From Sipunculus nudus (Eukaryota > Annelida > Sipuncula > Golfingiida > Sipunculidae), in assembly GCA_026874595.1 (NCBI GenBank), contig CM049320.1, forward strand, positions 41,290,714 to 41,354,713: a DNA stretch of 64,000 nt, read 5' to 3'. Below are positions 36,201 through 47,079 of the stretch, one piece after another. The notes under the pieces are model-generated. The model had not been told where the DNA came from. It saw only the letters and a program-made list of their open reading frames with translations, and ran no database searches. A program made the position numbers and the translations under genes. The stretch's first letter is position 1, and every line of letters starts with the position of its first letter.

Positions 36201-36204
36201 TCAG

Positions 36205-36440
36205 TGAGGTATAATAAAACTTCGATCACTTCCCGGCTATTAAAAATCGCCATGAAAGATGCTCTTCTCGTGGGAAACGATTACCAGATTGGAGCATTTT
36301 GATAAAGAAATATAGGAGAAAAAGCAATTTGTAAAAAAGTTGGCGGATGGCGGACAGACAGACGGACTCCGCATCGCCTTATATAGCGTAATAAGTTTTC
36401 CGGGCCTGCATGAGGCCAGATGAGCTTTAAGAAGCGGGCG
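36205..36440 (+). mobile_element. probable tail of a tandem-cored, Helentron-like element
   Basis: It contains GGCGGACAGACAGACGGACT followed by a hairpin-like CGGGCCTGCATGAGGCC and AGATGAGC. That is the same order (GACGGAC run, hairpin, end) as in the other tandem-cored elements. No tandem core is preserved. Confidence 0.4.
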
Positions 36441-36954
36441 TCTCGGTTACGTATTATTAATGGGGAGTATGATCAGGTTTTAGTTAAAAAGAAGCAGGTT
36501 ATATCAACATCTCAGTATCCTGTTGAACTATATATAGAGAAAAATTATATTAACCGATGTTATAGAATATTGTTAAATAAACTTTGATGGTCCAAATTTA
36601 TTGTCTTGTAATTATAATTTTTTCCAAACATGTGGTCAAAGGAAAAGATAAAAAGATAGAGAGAACGAAAATTAAGCTCCCCCGGTACCAGCGTCCAACG
36701 TTTGACCAGGCACTGAACAAGCAAATCTTCCGTTCTTGTCATTTTTGCTATCTCTATGACATAATTTTGTCTTCTCAGTTGTCGTAAAAGTACGTCATGG
36801 TTTAGGGATAGACTGAAGCTAATAATGGATATACATTGACAATATATTCATATTTATCTAGAAATCTACATTCTAAGGAATGGAAGCCTCCGCCATGCTG
36901 GTGGGTCCCGATAGTGGGATGCTTCCAAAAACGAGTTTACATTCACTTATTCGG

Positions 36955-37205
36955 TCAATATTCCAAGGTTCAATCTTGCATAAGTGAATATTCCTCTGTG
37001 CGGTTCTTGACTTCGGATATTGTGATAGATCTACATCAAAATCTAATCGTTTCTTATCGGCCCCTTCCCGAAATGCCCTGATAATTTCATGAGATTCCAT
37101 TCATGATAGCGTCCATGATTTATGTTATGGAATAACACACACACACACACACACCCTGACACACCTACACACGAGCGGGGATGAACGCATACCTTCCAGG
37201 TGTAT
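36955..37205 (-). repeat. (GT)n-anchored dispersed repeat, copy 3
   Basis: On the minus strand it has CACCTGGAAGGTATGCGTTC, a (GT)n tract of about 24 bp, GAATGGAATCTCATGAAATTAT, CAGGGCATTTCGGGAAGGGG and AAACGATTAGATTTTGATG. The 75-codon minus frame at 36873-37100 begins MESHEIIRAFREGADKKRLD. This is the best preserved open frame of the family. Confidence 0.7.
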
Positions 37206-37583
37206 AAGGATCTAAGTGAATTGACCTGTCCAAAGCTACCTGCATCATTTACTGATGTTCGGCTTAATAACATTACTTCGCTAAAACAATTTGGGATAAC
37301 TTCCCATAGTGTGATCATTGGCACGGGGTTATTTGGTGCAAATAGCTTTCCTGCAGGGTTAATGCTGTTCTCCTAACCTTGTGACCGTATGCACACGAGA
37401 TATTTGATAATATATAATTTTTATAAAGAATTTTCATAAGTGCATGTATTGGTTCAGGTTAAAAAATATTGACAAATGCTGTTTTAGGTATTGATTAAGT
37501 GCCTAATGTAATTGTTCATATCAGGCAGAACGTCAATTGTAAATATAAAAAAAAGTTACCTAGGAAAACGTTTGTCGGCGCTG

Positions 37584-37795
37584 GTTTATCATTTTATCCT
37601 CTCTACCAAGGACGACGGGTCCGACATGCAGAGGAAAAGATCTCCTAGCACCCAAACATGGAACCAAGCTATAATTGTATTTGGAGCCAGTTTATCATTT
37701 TATCCTCTCTACCAAGGACGACGGGTCCGACATGCAGAGGAAAAGATCTCCTAGCACCCAAACATGGAACCAAGCTATAATTGTATTTGGAGCCA
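37584..37795. repeat. near-perfect tandem duplication, 2 x 106 bp
   Basis: Two direct copies (37584-37689 and 37690-37795) start GTTTATCATTTTATCCTCTC and end TAATTGTATTTGGAGCCA. I see no differences between them, so the duplication is very recent, maintained by conversion, or an assembly artefact. Frames at 37512-37754 and 37675-37914 read through it. Confidence 0.95.
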
Positions 37796-37799
37796 GACT

Positions 37800-40290
37800 A
37801 TGTTTTGCAGCCATCAATTTTCTTCCTAAAGAGAGCATGTCATCTATAGATGTAAGCCAACGTCATGAGACCAGTCACACGGTGGCTAAGACTCTAATAA
37901 ACAGCACAGCTTAATGCCGCCATACCATCTGACCTTTGTAAGTCCGCTTATCCAATTGTATGTCTGGCCTTTTGGTCCGCGTTCAAGTCTGGTTCCCCGT
38001 CTGTAACGATACTTTTTATAGCCACGGTAGAGACGTGTACAATTCGCAAAGGTCAAAGAAATTCACGGAAACGCATTTCATTCAGACCCCCCGCCCCGCC
38101 TAAATTAAAGTGATCAGATCCCAAAGAAATGGAAGCACCCACAGGCAAACATATAATAAACGCTCAATTTGTCCTGGCCAATCCGGTTTATTATGTGGTT
38201 ACTGTCACCATTGAGGACATATTGGGCCTACTTTAACACAGAATGGATACATTTTTGCGGAGGTCAAAGGCTTTTCTCTAGAAATAAAAGTAACCTTGGT
38301 CTAACTTGAGTTCCCGAAAACAACTTATTTGTGATTTGACTGTATTTCTGCTTTTTCATCACTCCCGCTGAAAATCCTGAGCGGGTGTTGGTTAATTATG
38401 TCCAAATTTTTTTATTAAACTGAGTGTTTCTCTTTGCCCATGGTATCAGTTCCAAATTATATGTTAAGTGCACATTCCAGTATTTGATTATCTACCCATC
38501 AATTTTGTAAATAAACAGATGACGGAGAAATTCTATAAACATTCAGGACATAACCTTTGATCAGCTACCAGTCAGCATTATTAGTCCTTTCATACAAGGA
38601 TAAACATCATTATTTTTGTCCAGACGTCCAAAAAACCTATAAATAATAAGACTAGTTAACGTTTCATAATTCATGTTTTAGCATACGATAGGTCCAAGCA
38701 CAACTACTATACAATAATTATGTCATGTGGAAGCGATCGTTTGTATATAAAACACAAGGTGCTTAGCTGTATTTTACATTTGAATGATGCATCGCGGCAT
38801 AACGTAAATCTTATATAATATACAATCCTCTATACATTTCGGTCTACATCACACACATGTTACTGTTTTTTTTTTTTTTTTGCCTGAGCCTACATTTAAA
38901 CAACCGGGATGGTTACAGTTACAAAAAGGAGACAGGAATTACGTGTACAACGTGTGCTGTTGGGTTAAGCTGTTTTATCGAAAAAAAATCGACATGTTTA
39001 ATGCGTACAGTTGTCTGCTTGAGAATACTGGATCTGGTCGGTTCAGATAGCATGGGCTGCGAATCGGAAAAACTGTCTCAGGTTGACAGCTTTGACCTTG
39101 GCTGGAAAAGCGAACAATGCTGTATTTCTGGGCGCGGTTTAAAAGGGCGTTGTATTGGGTCGCAGTGCCTGATCCATCCGCGCTGCTACATGACCGTCTA
39201 GCCGGCAGACTAAAGGTCCGTCTACCGCGCCCCCGGTCATTTAGAGCCAATGTATGTTTAATTAGATCTGTTCCTAACCCTCAGACACCTTCATCACCTG
39301 GCCCGGCTGGAAGCCTGCTAATGTCATAAATTGCAACAAGCACGCCCTGTTGAGCTTTACCTGACGTATCTGGGCTGGTCACTGACTGCCGATTTTTTTA
39401 GCCTACATAAATCTTTGACAAGCTTCACTCATACTGAGGTTTGCCTTCATATTCGCTGGGTTAAAATTTCGAGATTTTTCCACTATTCCATGTTTCGCAT
39501 GGGTCCAATTTTCCCGACCTCATTCACAATACCAAAGACCTATACACAGAGAATACCCATATTATGTGAATTAATTATATCAAATATTATGTTCACAAAA
39601 TCTTATGAACAAAATTATTGTTCGTTAAAGGCAAATATTGGAAAAACTTATATTATTCAAATATCAATCTTTGAACATAAACGATCTATTTTTATTCATA
39701 ATGTCAGCCTTAACTTTTAAACTCCGATACACCTCTTATTCACGAAGGTTTTATTTTCGAGATAATTCCTGTTTCGCGAATATCGCGAATTTGAAACCCT
39801 TGCGAACAAAAAGAGGTTAGTATATACCGACCCAGCTCCATTTTGAACCTGTCATGAATGATGTTGCATGTCAATCTATGTCCATGAAGAATTCAGGTGC
39901 AAATTTACTGGTCTTCATTTTATCTATAGACCCTCGTCAATAATAACACAATCATTTTCATATTTGCATGGGTGGTATGATAATTCCCACACAAAAATGA
40001 TTCAATGATTCAATACAACCTGCACAACCACTTGTCGTCTAAACATGTATATATCTTCATTGTTTGCAATTCGGGAATCATGCGACGCCCCATCATCGTT
40101 ACATTTACCCATTTTAACCATCACACAAAGGAGTATAAAACAAATGGAGTCCCAACTCTGCCAGCACAGGCGTATCAGTCGTGTGCTTATTGCAATCAAG
40201 ACACGATAAGCCAATTAACCCTATTGCGCACCTTCTGTTCCGCAGTGTCAGGATATAGCGAGGCTGTCGGATCCTACTGACGCAGTCCGT
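37800..40290. other. non-coding stretch with several mid-length frames
   Basis: A T run lies at 38867-38881. The less AT-rich segment at 39040-39330 supports overlapping frames on both strands (114, 91 and 70 codons), none with a domain I recognise. The 129-codon frame at 39331-39720 is AT-rich with biased composition. Confidence 0.4.
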
Positions 40291-40299
40291 TGAAACTCG

Positions 40300-41060
40300 T
40301 CAAGCCAAGAGCGATACATCCAGTAATTAAGCAGTAAATCGCTGGATTAACATTCCCCAGAATCATTTGTTTTGCTAAGAATTATGCGCAACAGGTATAT
40401 GTAGAGAGTTTTCATGTTGAGGAATGACTGGAGCGAATTTTGGACAGATGCGGTCACTCTGCATCAATATCTGCCGTGATACATGACGGATCACTGGGAA
40501 GTGTAAACCGGGTTGCCCTTGAATAATTTCGGATTTTTATTAGTTCACATCAGTCTACACACTTCTGACACGTATTCTTAATTAGCCTTGTTTTAATTTA
40601 TGTCGCCCATGTACGGATGAATTTCATTTTCATTAAAAACTGTGAGCACTCGCCCGCTGCTTCACTGATGGCGTTATTCTCGTATTATCGCCCATATGTC
40701 TGGCGTCTTTAGCGACGATGGCTTTACACACGTTCGCAAGCTACACGATGTTTCTATGAAAAAAAATATTGTGTTAACTTACAATTGTTCCAATATTTAC
40801 ATTACATGCTCAAGATCAATTCGAGGAGAAACTAACGCGTTAGCTCAAGCGTGGGGTCTCTTGTAACTAACAGGCCGTTCTGAGGTCACGCCGAAGGGGG
40901 AATTCTCGTGCTGTATCAATTAGCGCCGGGCTTATCAGCGGCATCTCTTTGTGCTTTTGAGCAGCTAGTTTTATGACCCCCGTCAACAACATTCGACACG
41001 GCCAGACATGGACTTGGGACGCCATTTGTTATAAAATCCTTGATCACACTAACTGTATCA
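40300..41060. promoter_or_regulatory. candidate conserved non-coding stretch
   Basis: High-complexity sequence with CCAGTAATTAAGCAG, GCTGGATTAACATT (Otx/Bicoid-like GGATTA), TATCAATTAGCGCC, CTTATCAGCGG (GATA-like) and TCTTTGTGC (Sox-like). There are no repeats or long frames. Motif matches are by eye. Confidence 0.2.
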
Positions 41061-41697
41061 CAATTTTTATCATTATCTCAGCTAATACGGTCAATCTACT
41101 CATCAGTAACCATCCCATCACCACGATTATCATCATCATCACCATCAGCATTATCAGATTTTTATTCGTCATGCTCATTTAAATGAATCTGACGTCATCA
41201 TCCGCATCATATGTACGTGGTCTAACAATGGGGGCTTCTTGCCTGCCTATCTCAAATATTAAGTTAATAATAAAGAGATGGACAATATAGTGCGAAAAAC
41301 GCTAGGTAAATGTCAGATAAGTAATGGCTTTAATAAAATGAAGCAGAAAAATAACAAATTTAACCGAAATCTAAACTAATAGCAATTCAAGCGCCTGTGG
41401 CCACAGATACGCCCTCACCTAAAAATACTCGTTGATAGCAAATTTGACTCTAGGATATGACTGATGAATGGTTACCAAAGGTAAAAGAGATGGGATTTTC
41501 ACTTTGATTAGCAAGTTCACATGTAAACTGTTTGGTAAATTCGTCTCTGGTTGCTATTTTTTAAGATTACAGGATGGATGGTCGTTGGAGTGTCGTTCTC
41601 ATATGCCTTGCATCTGGACAGCTTATATCTCTACTGTTATACAAACCTGTTATCTTCAGATGACCTTCCGCCTCCGTTATTGAACACACTATAAAAA

Positions 41698-41952
41698 TGG
41701 TTCCAGGTAGAACCCAAAAGAGTTCTTCGAAATGGACTCAGTGGGGAACGTTTAAAGGTTCTAACTGGAACCTCCAGTGCATGGTTATTCATTGAACTTC
41801 CACAGGGTTCTTTTAAGGAACCTTAGAGGTTCAATCCGCAACCTTTTTGAAGATTCCAGGAGGAATCCTTCAAGGTTCTTTACGGTGGACTGCCAGGGGA
41901 TCCGTAATGGGGACTCTGTGGAACCTTGGTTTATGGTTCTTTCTGGAACCTT
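41698..41952. repeat. GGTTC/GAACC-rich cluster
   Basis: Within about 255 bp I count six GGTTC and five GAACC motifs, often paired as small palindromes such as GGTTCTTTTAAGGAACC and GGTTCTAACTGGAACC. This is far denser than chance. It looks like a dispersed element built from inverted half-sites. The frame at 41777-42034 runs through it. Confidence 0.75.
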
Positions 41953-42129
41953 AAATATGGCCTACACTTATGAAAATAGGGAATCATATTTTTGGATCAA
42001 TTATTCTTTAACACTTATATTCAAAAATTTGTGAAATTGTTTGCCATATATAACCGTGAAATATGCTGTATATAATGTATTCTGTGTGACTGTGTATGAA
42101 GAGAAACTGTATGTATGTGCTGGGACAGC

Positions 42130-42471
42130 TGTAATGTCGACAACACAAACTGGTATTCCTTGTGAGTTGGTTAATCCGATCACACGTATATATAGTTATA
42201 TAACTAACATGCGCCTGAATGAAAGCGTCAGTTCAGTACCTCAGATATATTTATCAGTTACCAGTCCATTGAATTCCCTTCATGCAGGGCCTTCGGTAAA
42301 GATTTATAGGCTTTAAGGCATCGCATTACAAACAAGTTGCCCGTGGCCATGCGTATATTATAAATATGTGTAATCTATCAAGCAAATGCTCGCCAACGGC
42401 TTTTGTCCCTCAGACATAAGAATTTCTACCGAGTTGTCAAAACTATACTTTGGCCTCTTTGAGAAGAGAAG
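42130..42471. repeat. ~340-bp direct repeat, left copy
   Basis: It starts ACAACACAAACTGGTATTCC and ends ACTTTGGCCTCTTTGAGAAG, shortly before a T run that marks the next insert. It matches 43434-43762 at about 90% or better by eye. Confidence 0.92.
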
Positions 42472-43433
42472 TTTTTTTTTTATTGAATAAACACAAAAAC
42501 ATAATTCCATATAACTTCCACATAACATATACTTAAACAACAAACAATATATATATCCAGTAGATCCAAATACCAATAAGAATAGAGATATAAATCATAG
42601 AAAAAAATCATTATTTGTAGTTATTATGTATTTGCATATTTTCCTTTATACCCTTTAACCCATATGTATATGCATACACACATACATATATATATATACA
42701 TATACATATACACACATACATACACACCTACCTACATGTGCCCGCACATACGCATCTACATAGTGTTATATGTCTATACACTCATTACATCCAAAACATT
42801 TTAAACTGAAATTTTTAAAATTACTCTTATTTTAATATTTTTTGTTAGCTGGGAAAATTCCAAAATCCCAATATGTCCATATTATCTCTCATGATACGAT
42901 TTCTGCACAAACAAAATATATACATCTTTCACATTAAAGAATTAACTAATTATTTTTGTAAAAAAGAGTCAATAAAGTCTTTTCACCCATTTTATCTCTA
43001 TAATACATAAATGATTTCTGTACAGAGACAATATATAAGTCTTTCACACTAAAGAATCAACATCATTTATGTGTGAAAAAAAGGTCAATAAAAAGTCAAT
43101 CAGTTTCTTGGAAATTAAAAACTCCCCACTTTCTTAAGTGATTTTCAATACAATTTTTTCTTTGCTGCAATATGTTTCTCTATATAATTTATTTTCCTCA
43201 CATAGTTTATTGCTTCACTTTTTGTTGGTTTTGCCTGTTTGCACCTGCATGCATATACATATTTTTTTTTCAAAATAAGTAGTATAAGACTCAGGATATC
43301 ATTATCTCTGTTCCCCAGTATCACCAAATTAAAACTCAAGGTCACTTTTTTACTTCCCATTTTCATGTTCAGTCATAACGTAATATCTGACCAGAATTTT
43401 TGCACTATCGTGCATTCCCATAATAAACAAAAC
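42472..43433 (-). mobile_element. poly(A)-ended insert between two direct repeats
   Basis: The left edge is a T run followed by ATTGAATAAACAC, so on the minus strand this insert ends in a poly(A)-like tract after TTATTCAATA. Inside, a ~105-bp block around TACATCTTTCACATTAAAGAA is repeated as TAAGTCTTTCACACTAAAGAA. It also holds a TATA/CATA-rich microsatellite at 42661-42726 and a 73-codon minus frame of unknown type. It could be a 5'-truncated retroposon. I do not recognise the family. Confidence 0.45.
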
Positions 43434-43762
43434 AACACAAACTGGTATTCCTTGTGAGTTGTTTAATCCGATCAGACATGTAAGTTATATAATTAACATG
43501 CACCTGAATGATAGCGTCAGTTCAGTACTTCAAATATATTTATCAGTTACCAGTCCATTGAATTCCCTTCATGCAGGGCCTTCGGTAAAGATTTATAGGC
43601 TTTCAGGCATCGCATTACCAACAAGTTGCCCGTGGCCATGCGTATATTATAAATATGTATAATCTACAAAGCAAATGCTCTCCAACGGCTTTTGTCCCTC
43701 AGACATAAGAATTTCTACCGAGTTGTCAAAACTATACTTTGGCCTCTATGACAAGTGAAGAT
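43434..43762. repeat. ~330-bp direct repeat, right copy
   Basis: Right-hand copy of 42130-42471, with the shared block GAATGATAGCGTCAGTTCAG and a shared CCATTGAATTCCCTTCATGC. It differs by scattered substitutions and a few-base gap near 43480. Confidence 0.92.
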
Positions 43763-44255
43763 TTACAACGCTGCCAGAGTGCCATCACGAACCAGGGCAA
43801 AAACTGCGCTGAAAAAGCTCTACAAGGACACAGATATATCGTTATTTCTGACAACTCGTCACCGCTTATCCTTACATATAGCCACCAAGTATAAACTAGA
43901 CCAATCCTTAATTCCGTTGTTAATCAGCCTTTTGGTGAAACTTCCTGCAGTTTTTTTTATTTTTGACCCCATACAAACATTTTTTTCCACGAAATATATG
44001 ATGGACAGCAAAGTCCTCTGCAGGAATTGGCGACGGTTAACATGGAGATGGGATTTTAGGTTTTGGTTTACACACAGTTTAATGTGTAACGATTACAGGC
44101 TAGATGTTAGGGTAAAAGTAAGCCCTATCGGTCCAGTTATAATTCTCCCTAAGGCTCGTTTACATTGGACTCGGCTTATCCCACGATGAACCACCTTTCC
44201 AGTAAGAGGTCTGAATCTCTAAGTTTTGTAAATGACTCATGAATTTTCATGTTTC
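43763..44255. other. unassigned 144-codon frame in non-coding context
   Basis: A frame at 43755-44189 (+) starts at the edge of the duplicated block and reads into single-copy DNA. Lys/Arg- and Leu-rich runs alternate and no domain is recognised. Its start lies at the repeat edge. I do not call it a gene. Confidence 0.3.
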
Positions 44256-44264
44256 CCTCCCAAC

Positions 44265-45165
44265 GAATTTGCTGGAGGGTATTTATAGTAACGCCTCCGT
44301 TCCGTGGTCCTTTCGTCCCTCCGTCTGTCCTTCCGTCTATCTGTCCGTCTGGAATTGGATTGTGAACCCATTTTCACATCTTTCACATATGGCTCGCCCA
44401 TTCACAGATTAAGAACCCTAATAATTTTGAGGTTACGGAGTCAAAGGTCAAGGCCACAGGGCCCACTTCTTAAAAAGCTTGTGGACGCATTTTAAGTCAA
44501 ACCGTTCGACCAAATCCTTTCATCTTTCTCATATCGCTCACACACCTATAGCCAGAGAATCCTATCTTTTGAAAAGCTTGTGGAGACATTTTGAGCCAAA
44601 GTTCTCATCTCAAACCTTCGGTCATACACATACTGCTCATCCACCCGAAGAGGAAAAACCCTATTGATTTTGAGGTCACAGGGTGAAAGGTCAAGGCCAC
44701 AAGGCCCGCTTCTTTAAAAAGCTTGTGGAGATTACGCCAAAGTTTTCATTCCAAACCTTCAGTATTACACTAACTGCTCAACCACCAATAGAGGAAGAAC
44801 CCTTTCAATTTTTTGGTCACGGGGTCAAAGGTCAAGGCCACATGGCCCACCTCTTTATTAGCCTGTGGACACATTTTAAGCCAAAGTTTTCATCATAAAA
44901 CCTTAAGTCTTACACATGCTGCTCAACTACCCATAGTGGAAGAACCCTATCAATTTTGTGGTTATGGGGTCAAAGGTCAAGGTCGCAGGACTCATTTCTT
45001 TAAAAAGCTTGTGTACGCATCTGAAGCAAAAGTTTTTTTTACCAAACCATCAGTCTTACACACACTTCTCAATCTCCCTTAGAAGATAATTCAATTGATT
45101 AAGAGGTAACGGGGTCAAAGGTCAAGGTCACAGAATAGCCTTTCTGATTTTCAAACTGTGTAACA
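44265..45165. mobile_element. tandem-cored element B with AGGTCA repeats, about 5 x ~145 bp
   Basis: The left end GGAGGGTATTTATAGTAACG is followed by a TCCGTC-rich run (CCGTCTGTCCTTCCGTCTAT). Then come five units of about 140-147 bp, one shortened to about 99 bp. Each unit has a variant of TTAAAAAGCTTGTGGACGCA (HindIII site in most) and CCAAAGTTTTCATCCCAAAC. Four full units and the lead carry GGGTCAAAGGTCAAGG or a close variant. The architecture is inverted relative to element A. It resembles bivalve HindIII-type/pearl satellites. Frames at 44304-45082 are repeat-derived. Confidence 0.82.
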
Positions 45166-45293
45166 CACTTTGTCTAATTATGCTACCGTGCGAGGGGATG
45201 CTCTGCTTTGCCGTGTCCGTGTTCCTTTTATTTGCAGGTAACTGGCTCGTTTATACAACAAGGAAAGCTAAATATGACTTGCCTGTGGCTCCC

Positions 45294-45647
45294 AAAATTA
45301 ACTTTGCATCGTTTCAGATAGGTGGTGTTGTATATAGTGCTACTTCCCACCGAGTCAGACAGTAATGGCGGTTAATTTCACAGTAAAGTAAGACAAAGAG
45401 AAGGGTGGCATAGTTACATCAAGGGCGTGGTTTCCTGAAACACCCAAGGTCCGCTGTATCAGACTCTGACAAAATTAACTTTGCATCGTTTCAGACAAGT
45501 GGCGTTGTATATAGTGCAAGGTCCCACTGAGTCAGACAGCAAGGACGGTTAATTTCACAGTAAAGCAAGACAAAGAGAAGGGTGGCATAGTTACATCAAG
45601 GGCGTGGTTTCCTGAAACACCCTAGGTCCGCTGTATCAAACTCCGAC
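45294..45647. repeat. tandem duplication, 2 x 177 bp
   Basis: Two copies start AAAATTAACTTTGCATCGTT, share AAGAGAAGGGTGGCATAGTT and GGGCGTGGTTTCCTGAAACAC, and are followed by the start of a third unit (ACAAAATTCC). They differ by a handful of substitutions. Confidence 0.93.
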
Positions 45648-45659
45648 AAAATTCCTCTG

Positions 45660-46590
45660 TCCTTCCGAATCTCTCTTCTTTCCAACTGCAGCGTCTCAAC
45701 TATGTCTCAACAATCAGAATAATTACTTACATTTGGACAGAAACCCGTCTATCATGCATTCAAGCGATTTTCGAATAAATAAGTGTGTGCCGATAATGTT
45801 TTCTTTTATTCATTCACTTGAAAAGATCACATAATTTTTATGATTTCATTCATTATAAATAGCTCTAAACTTCATTAGTGGTAATTAGAAAACAAATACA
45901 TAGTGAAACAAACCCACTTGAAGGGATTATCCATCCCGTATATGTGGTATGTTTCCTGTAATTTAACTACCTCTCAGTTTATGCTTCATCTTACAGATTC
46001 AATACTTTTATATTTGACTGCTATATTTATCCAAGGTCGAAATTTTTAATCGCTAAACTGAGCATAGAATGAGACAGCTTTGTAAAATGCCACGCAAGAA
46101 TTTATTAATTTTGTTAATATGGTAAAGTAATTGGACTTTTGAAGCGTCATTACGCGCTATTCATGGCTATATTTATCATAGTATAAGTCATGTCCAAACG
46201 ACACCCGTCTGTTTCCCGTCGTCCCCAGCCCCGGTGACGCATTAGTAACCAAGGGTAACGGCCACTGTTTTATGTGACGGCCGAGTCTTTTTACGGCTCG
46301 TTGCAGCCTCATTTAGACAGAATCAAGTTTATGAGATGTGCTTCAACAGGGAGCATGCCAAGGTCGGGATCATGTCAAATCGACCAAAGTCGTTAATTCT
46401 ATTAAAAGGGGTGGGCAGATGAACGCAGCTTCAGGCAGAATTAATGTTGTCAATAAACTCAGAATTAAAGCATATACATCATCATTTACGACACTTAGGT
46501 TATGTATTTATGTATGTGTCGCTGATGCTGTTACTAACTGGTCGTTTTTTTGCATATATAAATATAAATGTAAAAACGCTATATTGTTGG
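45660..46590. other. non-coding stretch with an X-box-like site
   Basis: AT-rich single-copy-looking DNA apart from the higher-complexity segment 46180-46340. The 125-codon frame at 46338-46715 ends in the adjacent (CT)n(TA)n tract and looks artefactual. Confidence 0.45.
46245..46259. promoter_or_regulatory. RFX X-box-like inverted repeat
   Basis: GTAACCAAGGGTAAC consists of half-sites GTAACC and GGTAAC in inverted orientation with a 3-bp spacer. It fits the RFX X-box pattern GTNRCC(N0-3)RGYAAC. No adjacent gene is visible, so function is uncertain. Confidence 0.3.
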
Positions 46591-46594
46591 GAAA

Positions 46595-46606
46595 TCTCTC
46601 TCTCTC

Positions 46607-46689
<83 letters not shown>
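46595..46689. repeat. (CT)n(TA)n compound microsatellite
   Basis: About 60 bp of CT with one CCC interruption, then about 35 bp of TA. Confidence 0.97.
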
Positions 46690-46693
<4 letters not shown>

Positions 46694-47011
46694 GTATACT
46701 TTCGCCTTCGACTGAATAACCAGTTTTTTTTAGATACAAAGAAAAGTGTGTCTTGGGTGACGAACATTTTGATAAAACAGTGTCATATGTAATATTTGTT
46801 GGACAAAATTTATATTCCCATGTCCATGTTATGAACCTTGCCACAATAATCATAAACTCATGATTACATGCGCATTTTCGGTGCTTAATCACTAATACCT
46901 TTTATCAATATAATCTGTTCCCAGGAAAAAATATAGGAGGAACGCTGTGATTTCTTAACCTATCCGTTGACAGGCATATTAAGATTAGTTATACATTGAT
47001 GACGCGCACAA

Positions 47012-47014
<3 letters not shown>

Positions 47015-47077
<63 letters not shown>
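47015..47077. repeat. (GA)n microsatellite
   Basis: A pure GA tract of about 62 bp. It is the complement of the (CT)n block about 330 bp upstream. Confidence 0.97.
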
Positions 47078-47078
<1 letters not shown>

Positions 47079-47079
47079 G

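Noticed and set aside
42661-42726. CRISPR-like array of short repeats
   Set aside because: It is a degenerate TATA/CATA microsatellite without spacers. Nothing else suggests a prokaryotic origin.
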